From an uncultured Bacteroidales bacterium (GTDB taxonomy: Bacteria; Bacteroidota; Bacteroidia; Bacteroidales; Paludibacteraceae), in assembly GCA_900316005.1 (NCBI GenBank), contig ONBH01000001.1:151769-215768 (forward strand): DNA of 64,000 nt. The letters are read 5' to 3'. The translations under genes were made by a program, and so were the position numbers. How positions within the stretch are numbered: the stretch's first letter is position 1; the number at the start of each line of letters is the position of its first letter. Positions 51,230 through 60,276 of this stretch are shown here, piece after piece. Below the pieces are notes generated by a model that saw only the letters and a list, made by a program, of their open reading frames with translations, was not told the origin of the DNA and did not search any database.

Positions 51230-52894
51230 ATGTTAAACAAATCACCCTTACAGATTGCTCGTCAATCGTATCTGCCTAAGATGCCCGTAGCCCTATTGGG
51301 TCATGTGGCTTTGCGCGAAGGAAAGAGCACGGAGTCCGTTGCAGATCAAGCGGAAATCAAACGCCTCTTCCCGAACACATACGGCATGCCTTTCCTTAGT
51401 TTCGAACCTGCAAAGAAAGGTGACATCCCTGTGCATACCGAGAAGCCCATTCGCGTAGGCGTCATCCTCTCCGGCGGTCAAGCACCCGGCGGACACAACG
51501 TCATCTGCGGACTATTTGATGCGCTCAAGAAACTCAACCCCGATAACCAATTATATGGTTTCCTGGGTGGTCCCAGCGGATTGGTGGACCATAAATACAA
51601 ACTGCTGACCGACCAGATTATTGACGAATACCGCAATACCGGCGGTTTCGATATCATCGGTTCGGGCCGTACCAAGCTGGAGCAGCCCGAGCAGTTTGAC
51701 AGCGGTATCGAGATCTGCCACGAATTAGGCATATCGGCTATCGTCATCATCGGCGGTGACGACTCGAACACCAATGCCTGCGTGCTGGCGGAATATTACC
51801 GTCAGAAGGACTGCGGCATACAGGTCATCGGTTGCCCCAAGACCATTGACGGCGACCTGAAGAACGAGATGATTGAGACCTCATTCGGTTTCGACACGGC
51901 GTGCAAGACCTACTCCGAACTCATCGGTAACATCCAGCGCGACGCTAACTCAGCCAAGAAATATTGGCACTTCATCCGCCTGATGGGTCGTTCGGCCAGC
52001 CATATTGCCCTGGAATGCGCCCTGCAAAGCCAACCCAACGTGTGCATCATCTCTGAGGAAGTGCAGGCCAACAATATGACCCTGAACGACGTCGTTTCCG
52101 AAATCTGCAAGGTCATCGTTGCCCGCGCAGAGAAAGGGCTTAACTTCGGTACAATACTTATCCCCGAGGGACTCATTGAATTCATCCCCGCTATGAAATC
52201 GCTCATCCAAGAGTTGAATGACCTGCTCGCCAATAATGATGAGTTCGTTGCACTCGAAGGCGATGACATCAAGCGCGAGTATGTCAAGTCGGCCCTAAGC
52301 GACGAAGCGCGCGAACTCTACCGCTCGCTGCCGCGTCCAATCGCCAAACAGCTCACCATGGATCGTGACCCCCACGGCAACGTGCAGGTCAGCCTCATCG
52401 AGACTGAGAAACTGCTCATTGAGATGATCCGTAAGCGTCTGGCAAAGATGACTGCCGAAGGTACCTACCACGGCAAGTTCGCCACACAGAACCACTTCTT
52501 CGGCTACGAAGGCCGCTGCGCTATCCCGTCGAACTTCGATGCAGACTACACCTATAGCCTCGGACAGACAGCTGCCGGACTCATCGCTGCCGGAAAAACC
52601 GGCTATATGGCAGTCGTTCGTAACCTCACCGCACCTGCTGCTGAATGGAAAGCCGGTGGTTGCCCCATCACCATGATGATGAATATTGAGCGCCGTAACG
52701 GTAAGGCTAAACCTGTTATTCAAAAGGCATTGGTGGACCTTAACGGTCGTCCGTTCACCTACCTCAAGCAGAACCGCGAACTCTGGGCTAACTCCGATAC
52801 ATCGTATATCTATCCCGGCCCTATACAGTACTACGGTCCGTCTGAGGTCTGCAACCAACCGACACGCACACTGAAACTGGAGCATGAGAAGTAA
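51230..52894 (+). CDS. pfp: Diphosphate-fructose-6-phosphate 1-phosphotransferase (PPi-PFK)
   Basis: 554 residues, the long PPi-dependent type. Seen: [24 protein letters not shown] (phosphate donor region) and [14 protein letters not shown] with the aspartate base. It phosphorylates fructose 6-phosphate reversibly with pyrophosphate. It lies 20 bp after ispG and overlaps the next gene by 11 bp. Confidence 0.95.
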   Translation: MLNKSPLQIARQSYLPKMPVALLGHVALREGKSTESVADQAEIKRLFPNTYGMPFLSFEPAKKGDIPVHTEKPIRVGVILSGGQAPGGHNVICGLFDALKKLNPDNQLYGFLGGPSGLVDHKYKLLTDQIIDEYRNTGGFDIIGSGRTKLEQPEQFDSGIEICHELGISAIVIIGGDDSNTNACVLAEYYRQKDCGIQVIGCPKTIDGDLKNEMIETSFGFDTACKTYSELIGNIQRDANSAKKYWHFIRLMGRSASHIALECALQSQPNVCIISEEVQANNMTLNDVVSEICKVIVARAEKGLNFGTILIPEGLIEFIPAMKSLIQELNDLLANNDEFVALEGDDIKREYVKSALSDEARELYRSLPRPIAKQLTMDRDPHGNVQVSLIETEKLLIEMIRKRLAKMTAEGTYHGKFATQNHFFGYEGRCAIPSNFDADYTYSLGQTAAGLIAAGKTGYMAVVRNLTAPAAEWKAGGCPITMMMNIERRNGKAKPVIQKALVDLNGRPFTYLKQNRELWANSDTSYIYPGPIQYYGPSEVCNQPTRTLKLEHEK

Positions 52895-53612
52895 ACTGTT
52901 TCGAATCCTGCTGATTGGTATGATTGGTTTGAGTACGGCTATCTGCCGTGCTCAGACCGATGAACAACTCTACATGAGTTATATGCAGAGTGACCTGACG
53001 CTGTGGAAGCAATATATCGACTCCGCCGATTGGAAAAATATGAATGCGGAAGAGCGGTTGCGACTTATCAACTACGAATACGGCTATGTGCCTTTCATCG
53101 CCGATAAGAAGGACCCAACGGCTTCCCATTACCTGGAGCAGTATATCGCACACGTGGAGGAGGAGAAGGCTAACCTGACGCCGTCGGTCTATGCCTCGTA
53201 CATGTGCGCGGCGCACGCGTACACGTACCTTTTAGATAAATCTAAACTCTTCTCTTCGGGGCTGCAATCATTTCGGCTGGCCAAAAAAGCCGTGGAACTG
53301 GATCCGAATAACTCTATCGCGCTGGTACTGAAAGGAAATGTATATTTCTATGCCCCACGCGCCTTTGGCGGGAACAAAGAAGAAGCCATGCGGCTCTTTG
53401 CACGGGCAGAACAAATCATGCAGCAGGAGGGCAAATGGCGCTACCTATGGAACTACCCCGCCCTGCAACTCTGCATCGCCCAGTGCTACGACAAACTCGG
53501 TGATACAGACAGTGCGTATCGCAAGTGCCGTGCCATACTGAAGGAGCACCCCAACTTCCGGTTTATCACGGAAACCTATCTACCGGAACTGGAGAAAAAA
53601 AGGAATCGTTGA
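52884..53612 (+). CDS. Secreted TPR-type protein
   Basis: 242 residues. N-terminal signal (LSTAICRAQ end), then helix-turn-helix repeats of tetratricopeptide type ([41 protein letters not shown]). It is exported, probably to the periplasm, and should bind another protein. It starts inside the end of pfp. Confidence 0.7.
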   Translation: MRSKLFRILLIGMIGLSTAICRAQTDEQLYMSYMQSDLTLWKQYIDSADWKNMNAEERLRLINYEYGYVPFIADKKDPTASHYLEQYIAHVEEEKANLTPSVYASYMCAAHAYTYLLDKSKLFSSGLQSFRLAKKAVELDPNNSIALVLKGNVYFYAPRAFGGNKEEAMRLFARAEQIMQQEGKWRYLWNYPALQLCIAQCYDKLGDTDSAYRKCRAILKEHPNFRFITETYLPELEKKRNR

Positions 53613-53652
53613 CATGACGGTTCCTTTTTTTTGCAATTTACAACGCATAGCG

Positions 53653-53739
53653 TCAATAGCGTCTCGACAAAATTTTATCGTGCCCGGCGCACTCTGCCAG
53701 AGCCAGAGCCAAGGCCAATGTCAGAACGAAGTGTCTCAT
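53653..53739 (-). CDS. 28-residue lipoprotein-like peptide, coupled to the BspA-like gene
   Basis: MRHFVLTLALALALAECAGH has a basic start, hydrophobic core and LAEC lipobox, then a short tail (DKILSRRY). Its ATG overlaps the stop of the BspA-like gene by 4 nt (ATGA), which favours translation. The size suggests an entericidin-like lipopeptide or a chance frame. No homologue known to me. Confidence 0.35.
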   Translation of the reverse strand: MRHFVLTLALALALAECAGHDKILSRRY

Positions 53740-56087
53740 CTCACTTGTTGGCCTGTAATGGTATATTCTTTCTCGCCGGTGAGGATATAGACATTTCCGT
53801 TGCGGATGAGTTTCTCAGCGGGGTTGGCGGGATTGGTATAGACCGCAGGCGCAGAAGTCGGCTGGTTGGCGGTATAGACGGCGCGCAGCACGATACCGTC
53901 TGCCAAATCGCCGGGTAGCACTTGCCATTTGAGGAAAGTGAAACCCTCAATACGCGGCGCATGCGGAATCTGCCAGTTCTGCACCTCCATATAATGCAAG
54001 GTGCTATCATGCTTTAGGTAGCTGACCTGAACCAGCTGTTCATCAAACTGCAGGTCGGTCGCCATACCTACGATATTCTGGAAGTCACACCAGACGGCTT
54101 TGGTCTGGTAGAGGTCGATATAATCCATGGGCACGTAGAGGATGCAGGTGTTCTTGTTCACGTTATACATCGTACGGGCTACAATGGTCTGCGGCGTGAA
54201 GGCGTAGTTGTATATAGCCCGTAGCGCGGAGCAGTTGTAGAAAGCATCCTGATTGATGGTCGTTACCGAAGCCGGTATGACCACCTGCTCCAATGCTGTA
54301 CAGTCTTCCAACACGCTGGTTGCCAGCACCGTCATTCCCTGCGGGAAAGCCATCTCTTTGAGCGATGTGCAGGAGCTGAATGCCCGTTGCCCCACCGAGT
54401 TCACAGCAGCGGGCAGATTGATGCTGCGCAAGGCTGAACAACTATAGAAGGCATAGGAACCTATCGTCGTCACCGACTCCGGCAGCACGATGGAATCCAG
54501 CCGGTTCATGCCCTGACAGAGATAGGCGGGAATCGTCTGCACACTATCGCCCAAGACGAACGAGGTAATCTGTGAGTTGCTGCTATTGTAGAACGGCGCA
54601 TCGGAACCGGTACCGGTGCTACAGTTGGCCGGCAACCAAGTAACCGAGGTTGTCGGGTTGCCCTTAAACGCCCCGTTACCGATTGAAGTGACGGTGCTCG
54701 GAATGGTGATGTTGGACAGCTTGCAGTTGTAGAACGCACGCGTACCGATGGTCGTCAGGCCCTCGTGCAGCGTCACATTCGTCAGTTTGACACAGCCGTA
54801 GAACGCGTCTTGGCTGATGGTCGTAAGCGTGGTGGGCAGCTGAATCGTTTCCAGCGACGAGCAATACTCCAGGAAACTAACGGGCAGCGTCTTCTGCGTC
54901 ACGGGCAGATTGATGGACTTCAGCGAGGTGCAGCCGTGGAAAGCATGTTGACCCAACGAGCGAACCGAAGGCGGCAGCACCACGGTATCCAAGCGCGTCA
55001 TCCCATAGCACAAGTAACTGGGAATCGTCTGCACACTATCGCCCAAGACGAACGAGGTAATCTGCGAGTTGCTGCTACTGTAGAACGGTGCATCGCTCTC
55101 TGTGCCAATCGTGCAGGTGGCAGGCAGCCAAGTAACCGAGGTTGTCGGGTTATTCTTGAACGCTCCGTTACCGATTGAGGTAACGGTGCTCGGAATGGTG
55201 ATGTTGGACAGCTTGCAGTTGTAGAACGCACGCGCACCGATGGTCGTCAGGCCCTCGTGCAGCGTCACATTCGTCAGGTTGACACAGCCGTAGAACGCGT
55301 CTTGGCTGATGGTCGTCAGCGTGGTGGGCAGCTGAATCGTTTCCAGCGACGAGCAATCCTCCAGGAAACTGACAGGCAGCGTCTTCTGCGTCACGGGCAG
55401 ATTGATGGACTTCAGCGAGGTACAGCCGTGGAAAGCATGTTGGCCCAACGAGCGAACCGAAGGCGGCAACACCACGGTATCCAAGCGCGTCATCCCATAG
55501 CACAAGTAACTTGGAATCGTCTGCACACTATCGCCCAAGACGAACGAGGTAATCTGCGAGTTGCTGCTATTATAGAACGGTGCATTGCTCTCTGTGCCAA
55601 CCGTGCAGGTGGCAGGCAGCCATGTGACCGAGGTCAGCGGGTTATTCTTGAACGCTGCGTTACCGATTGAAGTGACGGAATGAGGAATAGTGACCGAACT
55701 CAGGTTGCAATTATAGAACGCGCGGGTGTAGATAGCCGTAAGGCCTTCCACAAGCGTCACACTTGCCAGCCGTGTGCAGCCGTAGAAAGCATCCGTACCA
55801 ATGGTCGTAATGCTCGCAGGCAGCACAACGCTCTGCAGATTGCTACAACTCTCAAACGCCGAGGTGGCGATAGAGTTTACCGCATACGTGTAATTATTAT
55901 AGGTCACGGTTGCCGGAATAGTAACGGTAGTATAAGCCGAATACACCGACTTATCCGAAGTCTGGTCAGCAACCACCTGAGCTGTCGTGGTTCCCAAAGA
56001 ATAATACAAGCCATTGAGTTTCACGACTTCAGCATGCATACCAACGCAAGCCATCAGGCACAACAGGGGAAAGACAATTTTTCGCAT
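53736..56087 (-). CDS. BspA-like leucine-rich-repeat surface protein with long internal duplications
   Basis: 783 residues from the ATG at 56087; the ATG at 56120 is inside the -7 box. Signal peptide MRKIVFPLLCLMACVGMHA. About 25 LRR_5 (TpLRR) repeats: AFYNCKLSNITIPSTVTSIG, AFHGCTSLKSINLP. A 492-bp unit (164 residues) is repeated at 54529-55020 and 55021-55512, with part of a third to about 55690, almost without change. The C-terminus (RNGNVYILTGEKEYTITGQQV) resembles a type IX-like sorting end seen in this group. Likely adhesin. Confidence 0.88.
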   Translation of the reverse strand: MRKIVFPLLCLMACVGMHAEVVKLNGLYYSLGTTTAQVVADQTSDKSVYSAYTTVTIPATVTYNNYTYAVNSIATSAFESCSNLQSVVLPASITTIGTDAFYGCTRLASVTLVEGLTAIYTRAFYNCNLSSVTIPHSVTSIGNAAFKNNPLTSVTWLPATCTVGTESNAPFYNSSNSQITSFVLGDSVQTIPSYLCYGMTRLDTVVLPPSVRSLGQHAFHGCTSLKSINLPVTQKTLPVSFLEDCSSLETIQLPTTLTTISQDAFYGCVNLTNVTLHEGLTTIGARAFYNCKLSNITIPSTVTSIGNGAFKNNPTTSVTWLPATCTIGTESDAPFYSSSNSQITSFVLGDSVQTIPSYLCYGMTRLDTVVLPPSVRSLGQHAFHGCTSLKSINLPVTQKTLPVSFLEYCSSLETIQLPTTLTTISQDAFYGCVKLTNVTLHEGLTTIGTRAFYNCKLSNITIPSTVTSIGNGAFKGNPTTSVTWLPANCSTGTGSDAPFYNSSNSQITSFVLGDSVQTIPAYLCQGMNRLDSIVLPESVTTIGSYAFYSCSALRSINLPAAVNSVGQRAFSSCTSLKEMAFPQGMTVLATSVLEDCTALEQVVIPASVTTINQDAFYNCSALRAIYNYAFTPQTIVARTMYNVNKNTCILYVPMDYIDLYQTKAVWCDFQNIVGMATDLQFDEQLVQVSYLKHDSTLHYMEVQNWQIPHAPRIEGFTFLKWQVLPGDLADGIVLRAVYTANQPTSAPAVYTNPANPAEKLIRNGNVYILTGEKEYTITGQQVR

Positions 56088-56117
56088 AGTTTTCGTATTT
56101 TTTACACTATCAGGCTG

Positions 56118-56149
56118 CAAAGATACTACTTTTTTTGAACATATGCAAG
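56118..56149 (-). promoter_or_regulatory. promoter of the BspA-like gene
   Basis: On the minus strand CTTG (56146-56149), 20 nt, TATCTTTG (56118-56125). It fixes the start at 56087. Confidence 0.75.
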
Positions 56150-56204
56150 AAACGTTACAAAAAAAAAGAAAAAATCGCTCGAAACGTTTTTTTTTGCATT
56201 TTTA

Positions 56205-56236
56205 TTTGCGTATGTAAAAAAAAAGCAGTACCTTTG
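56205..56236 (+). promoter_or_regulatory. promoter of the 88-residue gene and OM barrels
   Basis: TTTG (56205-56208), 20 nt with CGTATG and an A-run, TACCTTTG (56229-56236). Divergent from the BspA-like promoter 56 bp away. Confidence 0.75.
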
Positions 56237-56314
56237 CAGTCCAAAATGGGAACGAATGCGATGGTGGTGGAGCTAAGGTCATTAGACAAATAGAAATTTA
56301 AAGAAAAACACGAT

Positions 56315-56581
56315 ATGACAAGAACAACATTTAACAGGTTGCGTGAGGTAAAAGATAGTCTGCCACACGGAAGTTCGGCTGTGATTGCCGCTGAGTTAGG
56401 AATTACAGCCGATGATGTACGTGATTTTTTCCGCGGTGGAGCCAGCGATTGCTCGGGTAAGTTAGGTAACCCCGGCTACCATGTAGCTCCGGGCCCTGAG
56501 GGGGGCATCGTCACCATAGAGGACACCCGCATCCTGGAAGTAGCCCTGCGCATAGCATGGGAAGCCAAAAATGGACTTTAA
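56315..56581 (+). CDS. Small helix-turn-helix-like protein
   Basis: 88 residues. Residues 4-45 look like a helix-turn-helix (REVKDSLPHGSSAVIAAELG, ITADDVRDFF). The rest has a beta turn (NPGYHVAPGPEGGIVTIED) and a final helix. It may regulate the barrels that follow 6 bp later, but the evidence is only position. Confidence 0.5.
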   Translation: MTRTTFNRLREVKDSLPHGSSAVIAAELGITADDVRDFFRGGASDCSGKLGNPGYHVAPGPEGGIVTIEDTRILEVALRIAWEAKNGL

Positions 56582-56587
56582 AAAGAT

Positions 56588-57520
56588 ATGAAAAACACAC
56601 TAAGAAACTGGAACGTCCTTGTAATCGGGGCGCTCCTTGTATGTAATTTTGTGTGCGCGAGCGCATACGCACAAGAGGCAGAGGTGAAGACAGCCGAGCC
56701 TAAGAGTCAATGGTTGGACCCCTATCCCAAGCGTATTGGGCTGATGTGGAATGCAGGAGCCGACCTGGTAAGTAACTATATCTGGCGCGGTCTGTACGTA
56801 GGCGGTCTGGGTGTTCAGGCTGACTTTATGGTAGGCTACGAGGGCCTGTGGATAGATATGTGGTGGAACGTAGGTGCCACCGATTGGACATTTAAGAGCA
56901 AGAGTGTTGCGCTGAATGCCGCCCTCAATCCCGAGGTAGATATGGCCATCGGTTTCAGCCGTTGGGGACTGACTGTCATGTTCATGCACATGTACTATTT
57001 CGACAAATACGTCAATCCCAATACCGGAATCGCACAGACGGGTGACAACAGCCGCTATTTCGACTTTGGTAACTACGGTCTCGGCGAAGGTGGCGTAACG
57101 ACGGAATGGCGTGTAAAATATAAGGTATCCAGCAAGTTACCATTGAGCATCCTGATCTGCACACGTACCTTTGGTCGCGACGGCTACTACGATACGAAGA
57201 CCGGCGAATTGAAGCGTGCCTATAGCTCGTACGTAGAATTAGGCTACGACTTCAGCCTACCCTATGAGATTATGCTGGAAGCTCGCGTCGGTTTCACACC
57301 CTGGAAGAGTTTGTACACCGGTTTTCTTGGCGACTTTGCCGTGAATAACGTCAGCGTTAAGGCTATCCGCGCATGGGACGTCAGCAAGCACGTTCGTATG
57401 ACTGCTTTTGCCAACATGATGCTGAACCCCTACGATATAGCCAACAATGCCATGGATAATGTCAGCGTCAACGGCAGACAGATTCTGTGGAACGTAGGTT
57501 GCGGAGTTTACTTTAAATAA
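56588..57520 (+). CDS. Outer-membrane beta-barrel protein, first of a related pair
   Basis: 310 residues. Signal peptide of about 28 residues (SAYAQ end). The mature chain alternates aromatic strands with turns (NYIWRGLYVGGLGVQADFM, RAYSSYVELGYDFSL). Related over its length to the protein at 57559: both share YIWRG, the GGL, the GRDG and KRAYSSY(V/L)ELGY motifs. The barrel is probably 12-14 strands. Substrate unknown. Confidence 0.75.
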   Translation: MKNTLRNWNVLVIGALLVCNFVCASAYAQEAEVKTAEPKSQWLDPYPKRIGLMWNAGADLVSNYIWRGLYVGGLGVQADFMVGYEGLWIDMWWNVGATDWTFKSKSVALNAALNPEVDMAIGFSRWGLTVMFMHMYYFDKYVNPNTGIAQTGDNSRYFDFGNYGLGEGGVTTEWRVKYKVSSKLPLSILICTRTFGRDGYYDTKTGELKRAYSSYVELGYDFSLPYEIMLEARVGFTPWKSLYTGFLGDFAVNNVSVKAIRAWDVSKHVRMTAFANMMLNPYDIANNAMDNVSVNGRQILWNVGCGVYFK

Positions 57521-57558
57521 TTTAAGATTTAAGATTTAATATTTAAAATTATACGACA

Positions 57559-58383
57559 TTGAAAAAAATTTTATTGAGTTTAGTGGCGCTGGTGTGCGCC
57601 GTGGTAATGGTAAAGGCCGAGGTGACATTCGCCTACGAAGCCGGTGCCGAGTTGCATAGCACGTATATCTGGCGTGGTACCTATATAGGTGGACTGAGTC
57701 TGCAGCCCTCTGTTAGTGTAGGCTACGAAGGTGAACACACGATGTTCGACTTCAACGTATGGGGAAACGTCGGCGCATCGAACTGGTTCTTTGACAAAAG
57801 CACCAAGTTAGTACCCGAAATCGACATTACCGCTACCTTTACGGTTCACCACCTCAACGTAGGTTTCATTCATTACTACTACTGCGACGGCAGTAACTTC
57901 TTCAGCTGGCAGGAGATCAACAAGGTCTATCAGGAGGACAACTCATCATCGACTGAGGTGTTTGTAGGTTTCAACTTCAAGGAGTTCAACGACAAAGCCG
58001 GCGCCTACATCAACTGGTACACGACAGTAGCCGGTCGCGACGGTCGTCAACTCGATGACGGCACCGTAAAGCGTGCGTACTCGTCATACCTGGAGTTAGG
58101 ATACGAGATCGAGTTCGAGCGTATCGGCATGAGCTTTGATGCCAATATTGCCTTCTCGCCCTGGGCGAGCGAAGACATCTACGGCAACGAGAAGTTTGCG
58201 GTACAATGTCTCAGCCTGCGCGTGGAGAAAGAATGGGCATGGGACGCATGCTCGCTCACCCTCTTTGCACAAGGAATGATGAACCCGAGCGCCATGAACA
58301 AAAACAATGTTTTCATTAAGAAAGGCGGCGACAAGACCGAGCAAACGCTGAACGGAACAATAGGATTGGGTATCTGGTTCTGA
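57559..58383 (+). CDS. Outer-membrane beta-barrel protein, second of a related pair
   Basis: 274 residues. TTG start (MKKILLSLVALVCAVVMVKA signal follows it immediately); no ATG fits. The mature chain shares STYIWRGTYIGGLS, VGYEGE, AGRDGRQ and VKRAYSSYLELGY with the upstream gene, so the two arose by duplication. It ends in an aromatic residue (LGIWF), typical of outer-membrane barrels. Confidence 0.75.
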   Translation: MKKILLSLVALVCAVVMVKAEVTFAYEAGAELHSTYIWRGTYIGGLSLQPSVSVGYEGEHTMFDFNVWGNVGASNWFFDKSTKLVPEIDITATFTVHHLNVGFIHYYYCDGSNFFSWQEINKVYQEDNSSSTEVFVGFNFKEFNDKAGAYINWYTTVAGRDGRQLDDGTVKRAYSSYLELGYEIEFERIGMSFDANIAFSPWASEDIYGNEKFAVQCLSLRVEKEWAWDACSLTLFAQGMMNPSAMNKNNVFIKKGGDKTEQTLNGTIGLGIWF

Positions 58384-58411
58384 TCGCTTTCGGCATCAAG
58401 GTCGCAATGGC

Positions 58412-58475
58412 TGACGACTCTGTCGTCATAATAAAGGTCGCCTGTCAATGTAGCGCGTAGCTGTATTGACAGGCG
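58412..58475 (+). terminator. paired hairpins between the OM barrels and apbE
   Basis: First TGACGAC-tct-GTCGTCA (58412-58428), then CGCCTGTCAAT / ATTGACAGGCG (58439-58475) with a 15-nt loop and ttta after it. They may end the barrel transcript or stabilise RNA. Confidence 0.5.
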
Positions 58476-58507
58476 ATTTAAATCTGAACACACCCCAATA
58501 AACAAAT

Positions 58508-59521
58508 ATGGATAACAATACACGAAACAAACGCCTGCTGATGGCCGGGATACCGCTCTTTGGGGCGGCATTGTTGTTGCTGCTTTGGCCTCAAGACGAA
58601 GCAAAACCTATGCGGTATTACCACGATACCGGCTACATCTTCGGTACCTACTACAACATCCGATACGAAGCCTCCGAGAACCAAGAGAGCAGTATCCTAC
58701 AACGCCTACATGAAGTGGATACCCTACTCAGCATGTTCAATCCGGCATCGGAAATCAGTCGCCTTAACCGCGGTGAAGACCTGGAAGTCAGTCCCTTGTT
58801 CCGCACCGTGTACGACGAAGCACATGCCGTCAGCGAGCTCAGTTACGGGGCTTTCGACATCACGGTGGCACCCCTGGTCAATTACTGGGGCTTCGGAATC
58901 GAGAAACTGCAGACGGAGAGATCATCGGTACGAAGCGATATTGATAGCATCCGGCAGTTTGTAGGCTACCAGCTTCTCGACCTGCACGAAGGACATCTGT
59001 ATCGTTTTGACGACCGCGTACAGATAGACTTGAGTGCTATTGCCAAAGGCTTTGCCTGCGACCGTGTAGCCGATTATTTGGCCGGACGCTGCGCCAATTA
59101 TCTGGTAGATATAGGCGGCGAGGTGGTAGCCGAGGGTGTGAACCAACGCGGAAAGCCCTGGACCGTAGGCGTGACGAAACCCATTGATGATGCCGAAAAC
59201 ACCACGCAGGAGTTGCAAGATACGATTCGCACCACCCATATTGCGATGGCGACAAGCGGTAACTACCGCCGATTCTACTACGAAGGCAACGAGAAACGCA
59301 GCCATACCATCGATCCGCGCACAGGATATCCCGTGCAGCATAACCTGTTGAGCGCTACTATTGTAGCCGACAACTGCATGCGTGCCGATGCTTTAGCAAC
59401 AGCTTGCATGGTATTGGGCACCCAAGAGGCCTTAGACCTCATCGAACGGGCCGGAGCCAAATGCTACCTGATCGTAGGCACGGAAAACGGCATGGAGGTA
59501 GTGACCAGCGCCAACTGGTAA
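58508..59521 (+). CDS. apbE: FAD:protein FMN transferase (ApbE)
   Basis: 337 residues. N-terminal membrane anchor (residues 10-27), then the ApbE domain: FAD site in LSAIAKGFACDRVAD, metal/catalytic stretch YLVDIGGEV, HTIDPRTGYPV and ADALATACMVLG. It attaches FMN to threonine of flavoproteins such as Nqr/Rnf subunits on the periplasmic side. Confidence 0.93.
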   Translation: MDNNTRNKRLLMAGIPLFGAALLLLLWPQDEAKPMRYYHDTGYIFGTYYNIRYEASENQESSILQRLHEVDTLLSMFNPASEISRLNRGEDLEVSPLFRTVYDEAHAVSELSYGAFDITVAPLVNYWGFGIEKLQTERSSVRSDIDSIRQFVGYQLLDLHEGHLYRFDDRVQIDLSAIAKGFACDRVADYLAGRCANYLVDIGGEVVAEGVNQRGKPWTVGVTKPIDDAENTTQELQDTIRTTHIAMATSGNYRRFYYEGNEKRSHTIDPRTGYPVQHNLLSATIVADNCMRADALATACMVLGTQEALDLIERAGAKCYLIVGTENGMEVVTSANW

Positions 59522-60276
59522 GCGTAGGTGACTTTTGCATTCTCCATTTTCCATTTTCAAGATGAGAGGAGACTCCGCGCTGTCACGCGGAGCAGGAAAC
59601 GAACTAATGCCGGAATCAGATTCCGGACTAACTGACGGCGATGAGAGAGATGGAGCAAGGAGTAAAGACCGCTGCGCTGAAAGAACAATGACCGCTGCGC
59701 TGAAAGAACAAGGACCGCTACGCTAAAAGAGGAAAGACTAAAATGCACCGACTCTGAAAGTGACGAAGGAATTCTCTGGAATGATGCTTGGCAAGAACAA
59801 GGACAAGTCATAAAAATTGAATACGGACACTATCGAAAAGCATGTTAACAATGAGACTCTGAGACTCTTTGAGACTCTTTGAGACTCTGTAGCAAATATA
59901 ACACGCTATAAATCAGAGGTTTATGTAAAGAGTCTCAGAGTCTCACAGTCTCACGACAAATTTTAACTTGGCGGATTAGCGCCAAGAGCAGGACCGGAGA
60001 GGTTGGGGGGAAGGTGGGAGTATAGACGGAGCGGTAACAACTAAGGTAGAAATAAGGTAGAAATAAGGAACAACTAAGGGTACTCTCGTAAAAATTCGTT
60101 GATAGTTGATAATTGATAGTTGATAATTGATAGTTGATAATCGATAATTCTTATCTCGGCAAAGCCTCGAACGATTGGCTAAAGCCGTACGATAGTTGAC
60201 AATTGACATGCTGCGAAAAACAATGGGCTGATTCCTTGCAAGAATCAGCCCGTTGTTGTAATTTTAGGCAATACTA
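59522..60276. repeat. 755-bp gene-free, repeat-rich gap
   Basis: From left to right: hairpins CTCCGCG-ctgtca-CGCGGAG (59573-59592) and CCGGAAT-cag-ATTCCGG (59610-59626). Then three copies of a 22-24 bp word (gaccgctgcgctgaaagaac) at 59655-59730, related to the four-helix-bundle repeat. Next, gagactcttt repeats with a 17-bp inverted partner (59853-59869 and 59928-59944). Last, aaggtagaaat and ttgatagttgataat repeats (60045-60155). No convincing gene. Confidence 0.8.
60216..60258 (-). terminator. terminator of the GCDS-repeat surface gene
   Basis: Stem CAATGGGCTGATTC / GAATCAGCCCGTTG around cttgcaa, with TTTTT on the minus strand. It lies 19 bp after the stop of the surface gene. Confidence 0.85.

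Noticed and set aside
53338..53541. Extra plus-strand 67-residue frame within the TPR gene
   Set aside because: Out-of-frame shadow of a gene with signal peptide and TPR motifs.
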